A DNA stretch of 42,123 bases from Pirellulaceae bacterium (GTDB lineage Bacteria; Planctomycetota; Planctomycetia; Pirellulales; Pirellulaceae). A program made the translations under genes and the position numbers. How positions within the stretch are numbered: position 1 is the first letter of the stretch; each line of letters begins with the position of its first letter. This document shows, in pieces, positions 11,882-23,824 of this stretch. The notes under the pieces are model-generated. The model had not been told where the DNA came from. It worked only from the letters and a program-made list of their open reading frames with translations, and did no database searches. The stretch covers positions 1-42,123 of the forward strand of contig JALOQX010000010.1 in assembly GCA_025459265.1 (NCBI GenBank). The letters are read 5' to 3'.

Positions 11882-12985
11882 TCACCCGGCGTTACGCAGC
11901 ACGACCGGATCGGTCACCTGATTCACCCGCCGGCTCAAGAACCGGTCGAGCGCCTCTTCCGCGGCCCGCTCGTGGGCGGCGAACCAGGCGCCGTCCGCGT
12001 AGTTCCGCCACCGCCCGCATCTGCCGCCGCGTACCAACGGCACGACCAGCTCCGCCTGCCGTCGGTCGATCGCGAGGACCTCGTACAGTTCGCCAATGGA
12101 CCAGCGCGGCGCGGCCAGCAACTGCTCGTAACTCAGCGAGTAATCGCTGTAGGCACGCCCCCACACATAGGACAGCTTCCAGAGCAGATAGAACATGCCG
12201 TAGGGATGCCGCACCTGGTCCCAATCCAACAACGGAAAACAGGACGACAGGTCCGCCACCCAGGATCCCAGGTAGAAATGATCGTGCGGTGGAAAATCCG
12301 CCACCTGATCGTGCGGGCCGAACGCGGCGGGATCACGCAGCGCCGACAGCCACTGATCCCGCGGATGCCGGTACAGGTGCACCAGGCGCGCGGCGGGGAA
12401 CACATGTCGCAGCCAGGCCAGGCGGAAATCCACGCGGTTGAACTGCAGCACCGCACGACCCACCGCCGCACGGATCAACCGCTGGAGATACGCGGCCAGG
12501 GCCGGTTTCCAGTCGAGCGCATCCAGGTACAGGTCCTCACAATGCCACGGCTCGGTGTACCACCGCTCCAGACCGTCGATGCGCTCGTACTCGCTCCAGT
12601 AATTGTCCACATCCACGTGGGTGGGGTCGAGCACTGGGACCCGCTCGTGCGGCGGCCGCTGCAGCGTCGCATGCAGTGGCTCGTAATAGGCCGTCATCCC
12701 GGCCGTGTGCCGGAACAGGTTCCACAACAGCGTCGAACCGCTGCGAAAACGCGCCGTGATGAACACCGGCGGCGGACCGTCGCCGGACACGCCGATGCCC
12801 CCGGCGGCCACCTCGGGATACTCGGGCGTGGCCGTGTTGACCAGCCCGCTCCAGTCCACGTGCTCGCGCGGACGCGCCGGCCGAGGTGCCTCGGGCAGCG
12901 TGATCGTCGCGTGCGCACCGCGGTGCATGACACCCCCTCGGTGACGCGACCTCCAGCGTCGGATCAGGGCACTTAGTCGGCTCAT
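11882..12985 (-). CDS. Sulfotransferase family protein
   Basis: A 367-residue PAPS-dependent sulfotransferase-like protein. The 5'-phosphosulfate-binding loop is ITARFRSGSTLLWNLF (about 76-92), and the 3'-phosphate-binding segment LYRHPRDQWLSALR lies near 210-224. The acceptor cannot be predicted; carbohydrate and protein sulfotransferases of this type are plentiful in planctomycetes. Three Met codons precede the conserved region. I chose ATG 12985 because GGGGCGAGGT sits just upstream; ATG 13009 would add eight residues. It is the last gene on the strand carrying hom, apgM-like and lysC, 117 bases behind lysC, and has no obvious link to threonine synthesis. Confidence 0.85.
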   Translation of the reverse strand: MSRLSALIRRWRSRHRGGVMHRGAHATITLPEAPRPARPREHVDWSGLVNTATPEYPEVAAGGIGVSGDGPPPVFITARFRSGSTLLWNLFRHTAGMTAYYEPLHATLQRPPHERVPVLDPTHVDVDNYWSEYERIDGLERWYTEPWHCEDLYLDALDWKPALAAYLQRLIRAAVGRAVLQFNRVDFRLAWLRHVFPAARLVHLYRHPRDQWLSALRDPAAFGPHDQVADFPPHDHFYLGSWVADLSSCFPLLDWDQVRHPYGMFYLLWKLSYVWGRAYSDYSLSYEQLLAAPRWSIGELYEVLAIDRRQAELVVPLVRGGRCGRWRNYADGAWFAAHERAAEEALDRFLSRRVNQVTDPVVLRNAG

Positions 12986-13102
12986 GCACCTCGCCCCGCT
13001 GCGCATCATGCTAGCACGCCACGGCTGGTGCGTCCGGCCGTGGTGGTGTTGGTTTCGGTCAGCGGCCGGGACGAGCTTGAGCGAATCCGGGATGGATTTC
13101 TG

Positions 13103-14899
13103 TCAGAGCAGCGAGTCCTGGAACGCGTCGCGGAGCTGCCGCAACCCGACCTCACCTGCCTGGCCATCCACGACGACGTTCACGCGCACTTCGCTCGTAC
13201 TGATCATATCCACGTTGATGTGTGCACGTGCCAGCGCTCGAAACATCCGAATGGCCACGTCCGTGTGGCTCCGCAATCCGATGCCGGATACGGAGAGCTT
13301 GGCCACCGCCTGCCGGTGCGTCACGGTATGGCAGTCGTAGAACTCGGCGAGCCGCTGCGCCACGTCGAGCGCAGCTGGCAGTTGCTGTTGGGGCACGGTG
13401 AAGCTGAGGCTGATCCGGCCGAGGTATCCCTTGTGTCCCTGGACGATCATGTCGACGAAGATGCCGGCGTCGGCGATGTCGCGAAAGACGCGTGCGGCGA
13501 CACCGGGCCGGTTGGGGATGCCGACGATGGTGACCAGCGCCTGGCTCTGGTCGAGTTCCACGTCGCTGATCAGCAGCCGTTCCATGTCCATGCCTTGCAG
13601 CCGCTCGACGAGGTTTCCCAGGTCGGGGCCGTTCGGGCTGGTTGGTGAGGACGTCCGGTCCGGATGCCCGTCGGGGAGCGTGTGGGGTTCCTTGTCGAGA
13701 TCGTACACGTGATGGACGGCGCGCAGCGCGGGGAGCGCCGCCTGGCGGTCGACGAGCACCGAGATCTTGATCTCGCTGGTCGTGATCATCTGGATATTGA
13801 TCTCTTCCCTGGCCAATGCGCTGAACATCATGTTGGCCACGCCGACTTGTCGCGCCATGCCCAGGCCGACGACGGAGACTTTGGCGACCTGGTCGTCGTG
13901 CGTGATTTCACTCGCCCCCACAATCGTGGCCGCCTCCTGGACCGCCTGCAGCGCCGGTTCCAGTTCGCTACAGGGGACCGTGAACGAGATATCCGACTTG
14001 CCCTTGTCGCCCACATTCTGCACGATCATATCGACGGTGATCTTCCGGTCGGCCAACCGGGCGAAGATCTCCAGACTGGTGCCCGGCACGTCCGGTACGC
14101 CGACGATCGTGATGCGCGCTTCACTCGGGGTGACCGCCGCCCCGCAGACCGGCTGATCGGGAAACTCCGGCTCCGCGACGATCATCGTCCCTTCGATGTC
14201 GCTGAGACTGCTCCGCACATGGATGGGCACGCCGTACTTCTTGGCGAATTCGATGGAGCGATTATGCATCACGCCCGCACCGAGGCTGGCCAGCTCGAGC
14301 ATCTCGTCGTAGCTGATGCGGCACACACGGCGCGCGGCCGGCACGAGGCGTGGATCGGTGGTATAGACGCCGTCGACATCGGTGTAGATCTCGCACTGGT
14401 CGGCTTTCAGGGCCGCCGCCAGGGCCACAGCCGTGGTATCGCTGCCGCCGCGGCCCAGCGTCGTGATATCGTGCTGTTCGTCGACGCCCTGGAACCCCGC
14501 CGCGATCACAACATAGCCATCGTCCAGCGCCTTGCGCAGCCGCTGGGTCGAAATCGACCGGATCCGCGCTTTGGTATGCGTATCATCCGTGACGATGCCC
14601 ATTTGAGCGCCGGTCAGACTGACGGCCTGGTAGCCGAGCGCGTCGACCGCCATCGCCATCAGCGCGACGCTCACCTGCTCCCCGGTCGAGAGCAGCATGT
14701 CCATCTCCCGCGCCGGCGGCCGCGGATTCACTTCGTGAGCCAGGTCGATCAGGATGTCCGTGTTCTTCCCCATCGCGCTGACCACGGTCACCACCTGGTG
14801 CCCTTCCAGCTGCGCGCGAATGGCCTTGCGGGCTGCCGCCAGGATTTTCTGGCTGTCCGCGACACTCGTCCCCCCGAACTTCTGCACAATCAGGCCCAT
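13103..14899 (-). CDS. lysC: Aspartate kinase with four ACT domains
   Basis: Phosphorylates aspartate, the first step towards lysine, threonine and methionine. Of 598 residues, about 1-260 are the kinase domain, with KFGGTSVAD at 7-15, the GRGGSDTTAVALA motif and the TDVDGVYTTDPR segment. The rest is two tandem pairs of ACT domains, starting near residues 264, 345, 455 and 535. The pairs resemble each other: ITIVGVPDVPG against VTIVGIPNRPG, and VAKVSVVGLGM against VAKLSVSGIGL. Most bacterial aspartate kinases have one pair; the doubled form is known from cyanobacteria. Feedback control by lysine and/or threonine is expected from the ACT domains, but the effectors cannot be read from sequence. 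It lies 68 bases downstream of the ApgM-family gene. Confidence 0.96.
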   Translation of the reverse strand: MGLIVQKFGGTSVADSQKILAAARKAIRAQLEGHQVVTVVSAMGKNTDILIDLAHEVNPRPPAREMDMLLSTGEQVSVALMAMAVDALGYQAVSLTGAQMGIVTDDTHTKARIRSISTQRLRKALDDGYVVIAAGFQGVDEQHDITTLGRGGSDTTAVALAAALKADQCEIYTDVDGVYTTDPRLVPAARRVCRISYDEMLELASLGAGVMHNRSIEFAKKYGVPIHVRSSLSDIEGTMIVAEPEFPDQPVCGAAVTPSEARITIVGVPDVPGTSLEIFARLADRKITVDMIVQNVGDKGKSDISFTVPCSELEPALQAVQEAATIVGASEITHDDQVAKVSVVGLGMARQVGVANMMFSALAREEINIQMITTSEIKISVLVDRQAALPALRAVHHVYDLDKEPHTLPDGHPDRTSSPTSPNGPDLGNLVERLQGMDMERLLISDVELDQSQALVTIVGIPNRPGVAARVFRDIADAGIFVDMIVQGHKGYLGRISLSFTVPQQQLPAALDVAQRLAEFYDCHTVTHRQAVAKLSVSGIGLRSHTDVAIRMFRALARAHINVDMISTSEVRVNVVVDGQAGEVGLRQLRDAFQDSLL

Positions 14900-14967
14900 G
14901 CCCAGACGCCTTGTTCCACGTACGCGAGCGCGACACTCGTTTGCTTGGCCAGGAGCGCACGCGCGAC

Positions 14968-16182
14968 TTAGGTGAGAAAGAACGACATCAACTGCCAGCC
15001 GGCGGGAAATCCCCGCCCCGAGGCGGCCGCTGACGACTCATCATACGAACCACCCCCCGCAGGTTGAATACCAGTTCCGCATAGCGCGAAGGGGACCGGC
15101 CCGTGGCTGTGCGTCTTGGTCCTCAACGGCGTCGGATGATCGGGCGACACCAGCAGCCGGTACTGGCCGTAACGCGCCAGGGCCGCATGCACCGGACGCA
15201 CGATGTGCTGATCGATCTGCTCGAGCGCGTGGACTTTGGCCTGCACGTCTCCCTCATGCGAGGCTTCGTCCGTGGCCTCGACGTGGACGCACACCAGGTC
15301 CGTTGTCGCCAGCGCCTCGACCGCATACCGGCCCTTGGCGGCGTAGTCGGTATCCGTGTACCCGGTCGCCCCCGGGACTTCCAGGCGCCGCCAGCCCAAC
15401 AGCGTGGCCAGTCCCCGCAGCAGGTCGACCGCCGTGATCATCGTGCCCTGCTTGCCGTAACGCTCGGCAAACGGCGGCAGGCTGGGCTGTCTCCCCAACC
15501 CCCACAGCCACACGTTGGTCGCCGGAAGCCGACCGGCCTGGCGCCGCAGGGCATTGACCGGATGCTCGGCAAACAGTTCCACGGTGCGGTGCATGATGTC
15601 GTTGAGCAGGTCGCTGCCGGGCCCGCGCGGGTAGGCGTCCACCACCGCCTGATCGGTCAGGTCGTGCGGCGGCGTGGTGCGGGTGTCACTGCTGAAGGGC
15701 GCTGCCTGACCCGCGCGCGCGGCCCGGTCGCCGCGAAAGAGCAACAGATTGCGGTAGCTCACCCCGGCCCGAAACTCCCAGGGACTCTCCGCCCACGCCT
15801 CCTGGCAGGTCGCCAGCAACTGCTGCGCTTCCGGCGTGGAGATGTGGTCCGCCGTGAAATCGCGCATCACCTGCGCTTCGATCGTCACCAGATTGCAGCG
15901 GATGGCCCAGTCGTCCCGCCCCAACTGGATCCCCTGCGCCGCCGCCTCCAGCGGCGCACGCCCGGTGAAATACGCCTGGGGATCGTATCCCAACAAGCTC
16001 AGCGTCGCCACATCCGAGCCGGCCGGCAGGTGGGCCGGCACGTGGTTGGCCTGTCCCACCCAGCCTTGCCGGGCCACCTGATCCATGGCCGGCAGGTGGG
16101 CCGCCTGGAGCGGCGTCTTCCCCCCCAACAGCGGCTGCGGTTCGTCCGCGCAGCCGTCCGGAATGATGATGGCGTATTTCAT
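14968..16182 (-). CDS. ApgM-family phosphoglycerate-mutase-like protein, proposed homoserine kinase
   Basis: A 404-residue member of the 2,3-bisphosphoglycerate-independent, archaeal-type phosphoglycerate mutase family (alkaline phosphatase superfamily). Visible family features are the N-terminal metal site IIPDGCADEPQP, the AGSDVATLSLLGYDP motif with the nucleophile region, the metal-binding VEATDEASHEGD, and SPDHPTPLRTKTHSHGPVPF. It sits between hom and lysC with no other homoserine kinase in the cluster. A branch of this family, annotated as proposed homoserine kinase (TIGR02535), occurs in such clusters, so phosphorylation of homoserine is the more likely role; glycolytic mutase activity remains possible. 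I chose ATG 16182 (MKYAIIIPDG) from family form; a GTG four codons upstream has a closer GGGGAG and cannot be excluded. Confidence 0.8.
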   Translation of the reverse strand: MKYAIIIPDGCADEPQPLLGGKTPLQAAHLPAMDQVARQGWVGQANHVPAHLPAGSDVATLSLLGYDPQAYFTGRAPLEAAAQGIQLGRDDWAIRCNLVTIEAQVMRDFTADHISTPEAQQLLATCQEAWAESPWEFRAGVSYRNLLLFRGDRAARAGQAAPFSSDTRTTPPHDLTDQAVVDAYPRGPGSDLLNDIMHRTVELFAEHPVNALRRQAGRLPATNVWLWGLGRQPSLPPFAERYGKQGTMITAVDLLRGLATLLGWRRLEVPGATGYTDTDYAAKGRYAVEALATTDLVCVHVEATDEASHEGDVQAKVHALEQIDQHIVRPVHAALARYGQYRLLVSPDHPTPLRTKTHSHGPVPFALCGTGIQPAGGGSYDESSAAASGRGFPAGWQLMSFFLT

Positions 16183-16254
16183 GCTGACTGCCACAGGCTC
16201 CCCGTCCGATCGATCCGCCCGGCGACGAGCGGGTGTCGCACCCCGCCGTTCACG

Positions 16255-17565
16255 TCATGATTCCGAGCGATCCAGCACCCGCATGCGCACACTCGGCGGC
16301 ATGACGCACGGCAAGCGGTCGAGTTCCTGCATCGCCTGGTGCGTCGCTCCCTCGGTCGTCATATGAGTCATAATCACCAACGGCACCAGCGACCCGTCAC
16401 TGGCCGGATCCGGTTCGTGCTGAATGATGGACGCGATTGAGACGGCATGCCTGCCCAGCACGCCGGCAATCTGCGCCATGACGCCGGGATGATCTTCCAC
16501 GGTGAACCGCAGGTAGAACCGACCCTTGAGGTCCGCATGGTCGCGGATTCCCACGCGGGCTTCGCGCCGCGACCACAGCTCGAGCGTGCGGAACGTAATT
16601 CCCGTGCGCCCGACCGCCGTGTCGATCATGTCCGCGACCACGGCGGACGCCGTCGGCATCTGCCCGGCGCCCAAACCGTGAAAGAAAACGGGACCCACCG
16701 CGTCCCCGATCACGCTGATGGCATTGTACGCCTCGCGGACTTCCGCCAGCGGTGTACCCATGCGCACCAGCGTCGGCGCGACGTGGAGCTCCAATACCCC
16801 TTGCGTCAACTCGGCCACCGCCAGCAGCTTGATGCGATACCCCAGCTCGCAGGCGAACCGCATGTCGGCCAGGTGCAGCGTGTTGATTCCCTGCCGCGGA
16901 ATATCCCGCCAGTGCACACGCGCTCCGAACGCCAGATGCGCCAGGATGGCCAGCTTCTGGACCGCGTCGGTGCCGTCTACGTCCATCGACGGATCGGCCT
17001 CGGCAAACCCCATCCGCTGGGCCGTGCTGACCGCCGCCGCGTAGTCCATCCCCTCTTCCATCTTCGTCACGATGAAGTTGCTCGTGCCGTTGAGAATGCC
17101 CCGCAGCGACAGCACCTGGTTGGCCGACAGGCATTGACTGATGTTGGCAATGATCGGTATCCCGCCGGCGACCGACGCTTCGAACGCAATCGACCGCCCC
17201 AGCGCCCGGGCCGTGTCAAACAGCTCGGCACCGTGTTCGGCCAGCAACGCTTTGTTGGCTGTGACCACATCTTTGCCGCTGCGCAACAGTTCCAGCACAA
17301 TCGTGCGCGCCGGCTCCAGACCGCCAATCAGTTCCGCCACGACCTGAATGGCTGGGTTCCCGGTAATGCGCGACAAGTCATCCGTCAGCAAACCCGCCGG
17401 CAGATCGACGTCCCGCTGCCGTCGGGTGTCGCGGTCGACAATCGCCTCCAGCCACAGCGTGCGCCCCGCGTGGCGTGCGGTCCGATCCCCGTGATCCAAC
17501 AGCAGCCGGGCGACCCCCGTGCCGACGGTGCCGAGTCCGACGATCGCTACGCGTGTCTTGTCCAT
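16255..17565 (-). CDS. hom: Homoserine dehydrogenase
   Basis: Reduces aspartate-semialdehyde to homoserine with NAD(P)H. The 436-residue protein has the Rossmann motif AIVGLGTVGTGVARLL (7-22), the catalytic-lysine region DVVTANKALLAEHG, the substrate motifs GILNGTSNFI and DVDGTDAVQKLAILA, and a C-terminal ACT domain from about residue 350 (FTVEDHPGVMAQIAGVL). That layout is the standard single-function, threonine-sensitive type. The gene leads a minus-strand run: the ApgM-like gene starts 72 bases after its stop and lysC 68 bases after that. The upstream region is shared with the divergent groEL promoter. Confidence 0.96.
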   Translation of the reverse strand: MDKTRVAIVGLGTVGTGVARLLLDHGDRTARHAGRTLWLEAIVDRDTRRQRDVDLPAGLLTDDLSRITGNPAIQVVAELIGGLEPARTIVLELLRSGKDVVTANKALLAEHGAELFDTARALGRSIAFEASVAGGIPIIANISQCLSANQVLSLRGILNGTSNFIVTKMEEGMDYAAAVSTAQRMGFAEADPSMDVDGTDAVQKLAILAHLAFGARVHWRDIPRQGINTLHLADMRFACELGYRIKLLAVAELTQGVLELHVAPTLVRMGTPLAEVREAYNAISVIGDAVGPVFFHGLGAGQMPTASAVVADMIDTAVGRTGITFRTLELWSRREARVGIRDHADLKGRFYLRFTVEDHPGVMAQIAGVLGRHAVSIASIIQHEPDPASDGSLVPLVIMTHMTTEGATHQAMQELDRLPCVMPPSVRMRVLDRSES

Positions 17566-17835
17566 GTCCCTCCACCACCCTTCCCGTGTGGCCGCACCAC
17601 GGCTCCTCGCGCAAGCCGCTTATCGTAGTCCGTTCGCGGTGCGCCGCAAAGGCGGATGTCCCGCCGACGGCTCCCGGGTTCACCCTCAGCTGGTAGAAAA
17701 GACCTGCCGGCTGACGTCACCGCTTTGCGGAACAACCGAGGGGCGGGGTTGCCAGGTGCGCCCCTGCGGCCGGCTGCTGCCATTTTGGCAGCCGTGGACG
17801 GGACTGCGAAGCCACAGAGCCCGGACCGGTCGCCG

Positions 17836-17855
17836 AGTCTTTTACGTAAAACACT
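17836..17855. promoter_or_regulatory. 20-bp dyad upstream of the groEL promoter
   Basis: AGTCTTTTACGTAAAACACT is self-complementary at 9 of 10 positions per arm, with a perfect 12-bp core TTTTACGTAAAA at 17840-17851. It is centred about 70 bases before the transcription start predicted from the -24/-12 promoter. That is a plausible place for an enhancer-binding activator, though a little close. The bound protein is unknown. Confidence 0.5.
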
Positions 17856-17889
17856 GCTGATAAGACATTTGCGATCACCAGCGGCCTGC

Positions 17890-17906
17890 TTGGCACATCG
17901 CTTGCA
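17890..17906 (+). promoter_or_regulatory. Sigma-54 (RpoN) type -24/-12 promoter for the groEL cluster
   Basis: The sequence TTGGCACATCGCTTGCA fits the sigma-54 consensus YTGGCACR-N4-TTGCW at every fixed position. GG is at 17892-17893 and GC at 17904-17905, exactly 10 bases apart. The predicted start near 17917 leaves a leader of about 190 bases before the groEL GTG. No equally good match was noticed elsewhere in an intergenic region of the window. Confidence 0.65.
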
Positions 17907-18107
17907 GTGTGGCTCGCCCGCAGAATTGCGTCTGTCACAAACGCGAGCACACGCACAGACAAGCATCCGCGCGACGTGCTGCCGAGGTTTCCGTCAAGTG
18001 TGTCGCACACCGGCGGTGGCCGGCGGGCAGTAACTGGCCCCTGAAGGTCACGGTGCCGATCGCGGGCATCCACACTGGTATCGCAATCTAACAGGAGGAA
18101 TCCGGAC

Positions 18108-19796
<1,689 letters not shown>

Positions 19797-19867
19797 TCCG
19801 CCTCAAGGGGATCGACCAAATACTGTACTGACACCTACACGCAGAAGGATTATTGAGGATCACGGCG

Positions 19868-20167
19868 ATGGCAAAGATCAAGATTCGACCTCTGGACGAT
19901 CGGGTAGTAGTAGAGCCGCTGGCAGCTGAGGAGACGACGGCGGGGGGCATCGTCCTGCCGGACACGGCCAAGGAGAAGCCGCAGCGCGGCATCGTGGTGG
20001 CGGTGGGACCCGGCAAGCTGCTGGAAAACGGTAAGCGCGGGGAAGTCTCCGTCGGCGTGGGTGACGAAGTGATCTACGCCAAGTACGGCGGCTCAGACAT
20101 CGAGATCAACGGCGAGGAGGTCAAGATCCTCCGCGAAAGCGACATTCTCGCCAAGGTCGTCAAATAA
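19868..20167 (+). CDS. groES: Co-chaperonin GroES
   Basis: Lid of the GroEL chamber; 99 residues, the normal length. It starts KIRPLDDRVVVEPL, carries the mobile-loop segment EETTAGGIVLPDTAKEKPQ at about residues 20-38, and ends with VKILRESDILAKV. ATG 19868 has GAGGA about 8 bases upstream; an in-frame TTG at 19853 would add five residues and is rejected. It lies between the two groEL genes and could serve both. Confidence 0.97.
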   Translation: MAKIKIRPLDDRVVVEPLAAEETTAGGIVLPDTAKEKPQRGIVVAVGPGKLLENGKRGEVSVGVGDEVIYAKYGGSDIEINGEEVKILRESDILAKVVK

Positions 20168-20261
20168 CGGGACCACCAGCCCACGGCGCGCCGCCCTGCA
20201 CGGCCGCGGCCGCCGTCACGGACAACTACCCTACATTCCGTTGAAGTGAGGACTCGTAAGC

Positions 20262-21881
<1,620 letters not shown>

Positions 21882-21911
21882 CGCCCCAGGACTGACGATG
21901 GCATTCGCGCC

Positions 21912-23069
21912 ATGGCGACGATGGCTGACAAAGCGGACTACTACGAAGTGCTTGGGGTCCCGCGCACGGCCAGTGCGAAGGAGATCGCGGCGGCGTACCG
22001 CAAGAAAGCCATCAAGTACCATCCGGACAGCAATCCCGGCGACGAGAACGCCACGCAGAAGTTCAAGGAGGCCGCGGAAGCCTACGAAGTCCTCTCCGAT
22101 CCGGACAAGCGTGCCCGCTACGATCGCTACGGGCACGCCGGGGTGGAGGGGGCGGCCACGCAGTTCCATGATGTCGAGGACATCCTGGACGCGTTTGGCG
22201 ACATGTTCGGCGGCAGCCTCTTCGGCGACTTCTTTGGCGGCGGCCGCCGCGGTCGCCGGGCGCACCGGGGCCGGGACATCGGCTGCCAGGTCACGCTCGA
22301 TCTGGAAGAGGCGGCGCGGGGCGCGACCAAGACGATCGAGTTCGAGCGGAGCCGGGCCTGCAGTGCGTGCGGCGGGTCCGGTGCCGCGCCCGGGTCATCG
22401 CGCGAAACCTGCCGCCGGTGCGGCGGGCACGGGCAGGTCGTCCAGGCCGCCGGCATCCTCCGGGTCCAGACCACCTGCCCGACTTGCCGGGGTGCCGGCA
22501 GCGTGGTCGCCCACCCCTGCTCGTCCTGCCGTGGCTCAGGGTTCGTCGCCGGTCGGATCAAGCGGGAGATCCACATCCCGGCCGGCGTCGACAACGGCGT
22601 ACGCCTGCGACTGGCCGGGGAAGGCGAGCCGAGTCCCGATGGCGGGCCGCCCGGCGATTGCTACTGTGTGATCCAGGTGCGCGAACACCCGCTGTTCCAC
22701 CGCGACGGCAATCACCTCGTCCTGCAGCTCCCCATCGCTTACAGCCAAGCGGCCCTGGGGGCCACGATTCCGGTGCCCACCCTCGACGGCCCCGACAGCC
22801 TGTCCCTGCCCGCCGGGACGCAGTCGGGTGAGGTGTTCCGGCTCCGCCGGCGCGGCATGCCCGACCCCCATGGGGGCGCGCGGGGCGACTTGCTGGTGCA
22901 GACGTTCATCGAGGTGCCCAAGAAACTCCATCCGGCGCAGGAATCGCTGCTCCGACAGCTCGCCGAACTGGAGCGGGCCGAGGTGACCCCCCAGCGCCGC
23001 AGTTTTCTGGACAAGTTGCGCGATTACTTTTCGCCGTCGAGCGACGAAACGCGTGAGGATGACTCCTGA
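21912..23069 (+). CDS. dnaJ: Chaperone DnaJ (Hsp40)
   Basis: Delivers unfolded clients to DnaK and stimulates its ATPase. The 385-residue type I DnaJ has a J domain with HPD at 37-39, a short Gly/Phe region (about 95-120, [13 protein letters not shown]), and four zinc repeats [24 protein letters not shown] and CSSCRGSG at about 146-213. Two C-terminal beta domains follow. The start at 21912 ([14 protein letters not shown]) could equally be the ATG three codons later. It begins 30 bases after the second groEL and its TGA overlaps the grpE ATG by one base. dnaK is not in the window. Confidence 0.96.
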   Translation: MATMADKADYYEVLGVPRTASAKEIAAAYRKKAIKYHPDSNPGDENATQKFKEAAEAYEVLSDPDKRARYDRYGHAGVEGAATQFHDVEDILDAFGDMFGGSLFGDFFGGGRRGRRAHRGRDIGCQVTLDLEEAARGATKTIEFERSRACSACGGSGAAPGSSRETCRRCGGHGQVVQAAGILRVQTTCPTCRGAGSVVAHPCSSCRGSGFVAGRIKREIHIPAGVDNGVRLRLAGEGEPSPDGGPPGDCYCVIQVREHPLFHRDGNHLVLQLPIAYSQAALGATIPVPTLDGPDSLSLPAGTQSGEVFRLRRRGMPDPHGGARGDLLVQTFIEVPKKLHPAQESLLRQLAELERAEVTPQRRSFLDKLRDYFSPSSDETREDDS

Positions 23070-23797
23070 TGGCCAAACGAGCGCATGACCGAGCCGCTGC
23101 GCCGCCGGAGGCAGCCCAGTCCGCTGCCGAGGCGGACGCCGCTGCGCCGCCCCGGTGCGATGATCTGTCACCGTCGACCGAAGCTCAGCTCGCGGCCGAG
23201 CTCGCCCCGGATGACTCGACCGTCGCCGGCGCGGATGAGTTGGCCGCCGATGTGGCCGCCGCAGTCACCGTCGAATCCCTGCAGGCGCTGCTGAAAGAAG
23301 CCCGTGACCGCAGCCTGCGAGCGCAGGCCGAACTCGAGAACTTCCGCAAGCGCACGCTGCGGACACTGGACGAAGAGCGGCGGTTCGCGGCGGTGCCGCT
23401 GCTGCGCGACCTGCTCCCGGTCGTCGATAACCTGCAACGCGCCATCACAGCCGCCGAACAGCATGACAGCGGCACCGGACTGCTCGCCGGTGTGCAACTG
23501 GTGGCCACCCAGCTGGCGGCCGTCCTGGCACGCCACCACTGCACACCGATCCCGGCCGCGCCGGGGTGCGCGTTCGACCCGCATCTGCACGAAGCCATGG
23601 CGCAGCTCCCGGCGACCGACTGTCCCCCCGGCCATGTCTGCCAGGTGCTCCAGCCGGGCTACCAGCTGCATGACCGCGTGATCCGACCAGCACAGGTGAT
23701 TGTGGCGGCCGCGGCGCCGCGTGCCGACACGCCGGCACCCGAGGGCACCGCGCCGACGGACGCGGGAGACGCGGACGCTCCCGGTCCCCACCCATAG
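23069..23797 (+). CDS. grpE: Nucleotide exchange factor GrpE
   Basis: Releases ADP from DnaK. The product has 242 residues, longer than the usual 190-200 because of Ala/Pro-rich ends. The conserved core runs from about residue 75: the long helix RAQAELENFRKRT, then LLPVVDNLQRAI, then FDPHLHEAMAQLPA and the beta segment VCQVLQPGYQLHDRVIRPAQV. Translation is probably coupled to dnaJ through the TGATG overlap. It is the last clear member of the chaperone run; the next gene follows after 27 bases and may be co-transcribed. Confidence 0.95.
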   Translation: MAKRAHDRAAAPPEAAQSAAEADAAAPPRCDDLSPSTEAQLAAELAPDDSTVAGADELAADVAAAVTVESLQALLKEARDRSLRAQAELENFRKRTLRTLDEERRFAAVPLLRDLLPVVDNLQRAITAAEQHDSGTGLLAGVQLVATQLAAVLARHHCTPIPAAPGCAFDPHLHEAMAQLPATDCPPGHVCQVLQPGYQLHDRVIRPAQVIVAAAAPRADTPAPEGTAPTDAGDADAPGPHP

Positions 23798-23824
23798 ATT
23801 GTTCCCTCGCCAGGAGATTCGACG

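Larger units (their letters stand above)
17566..18107. other. Divergent control region between hom and groEL
   Basis: No gene is visible in these 542 bases. The stretch 17836-17906 is richer in A and T than its surroundings and holds a 20-bp dyad (17836-17855) followed by a -24/-12 promoter (17890-17906). A hairpin-forming segment lies at 17771-17792 (GGCTGC...GCAGCC) and a short one, GTGTG-TCG-CACAC, at 17998-18010 inside the presumed groEL leader. I looked for the HrcA operator CIRCE (TTAGCACTC-N9-GAGTGCTAA) and saw none. The promoter of hom is probably near the left end but could not be defined. Confidence 0.6.

Noticed and set aside
17566-18107. HrcA/CIRCE heat-shock operator before groEL
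   Set aside because: No TTAGCACTC-N9-GAGTGCTAA or close variant was found in the leader or promoter region.
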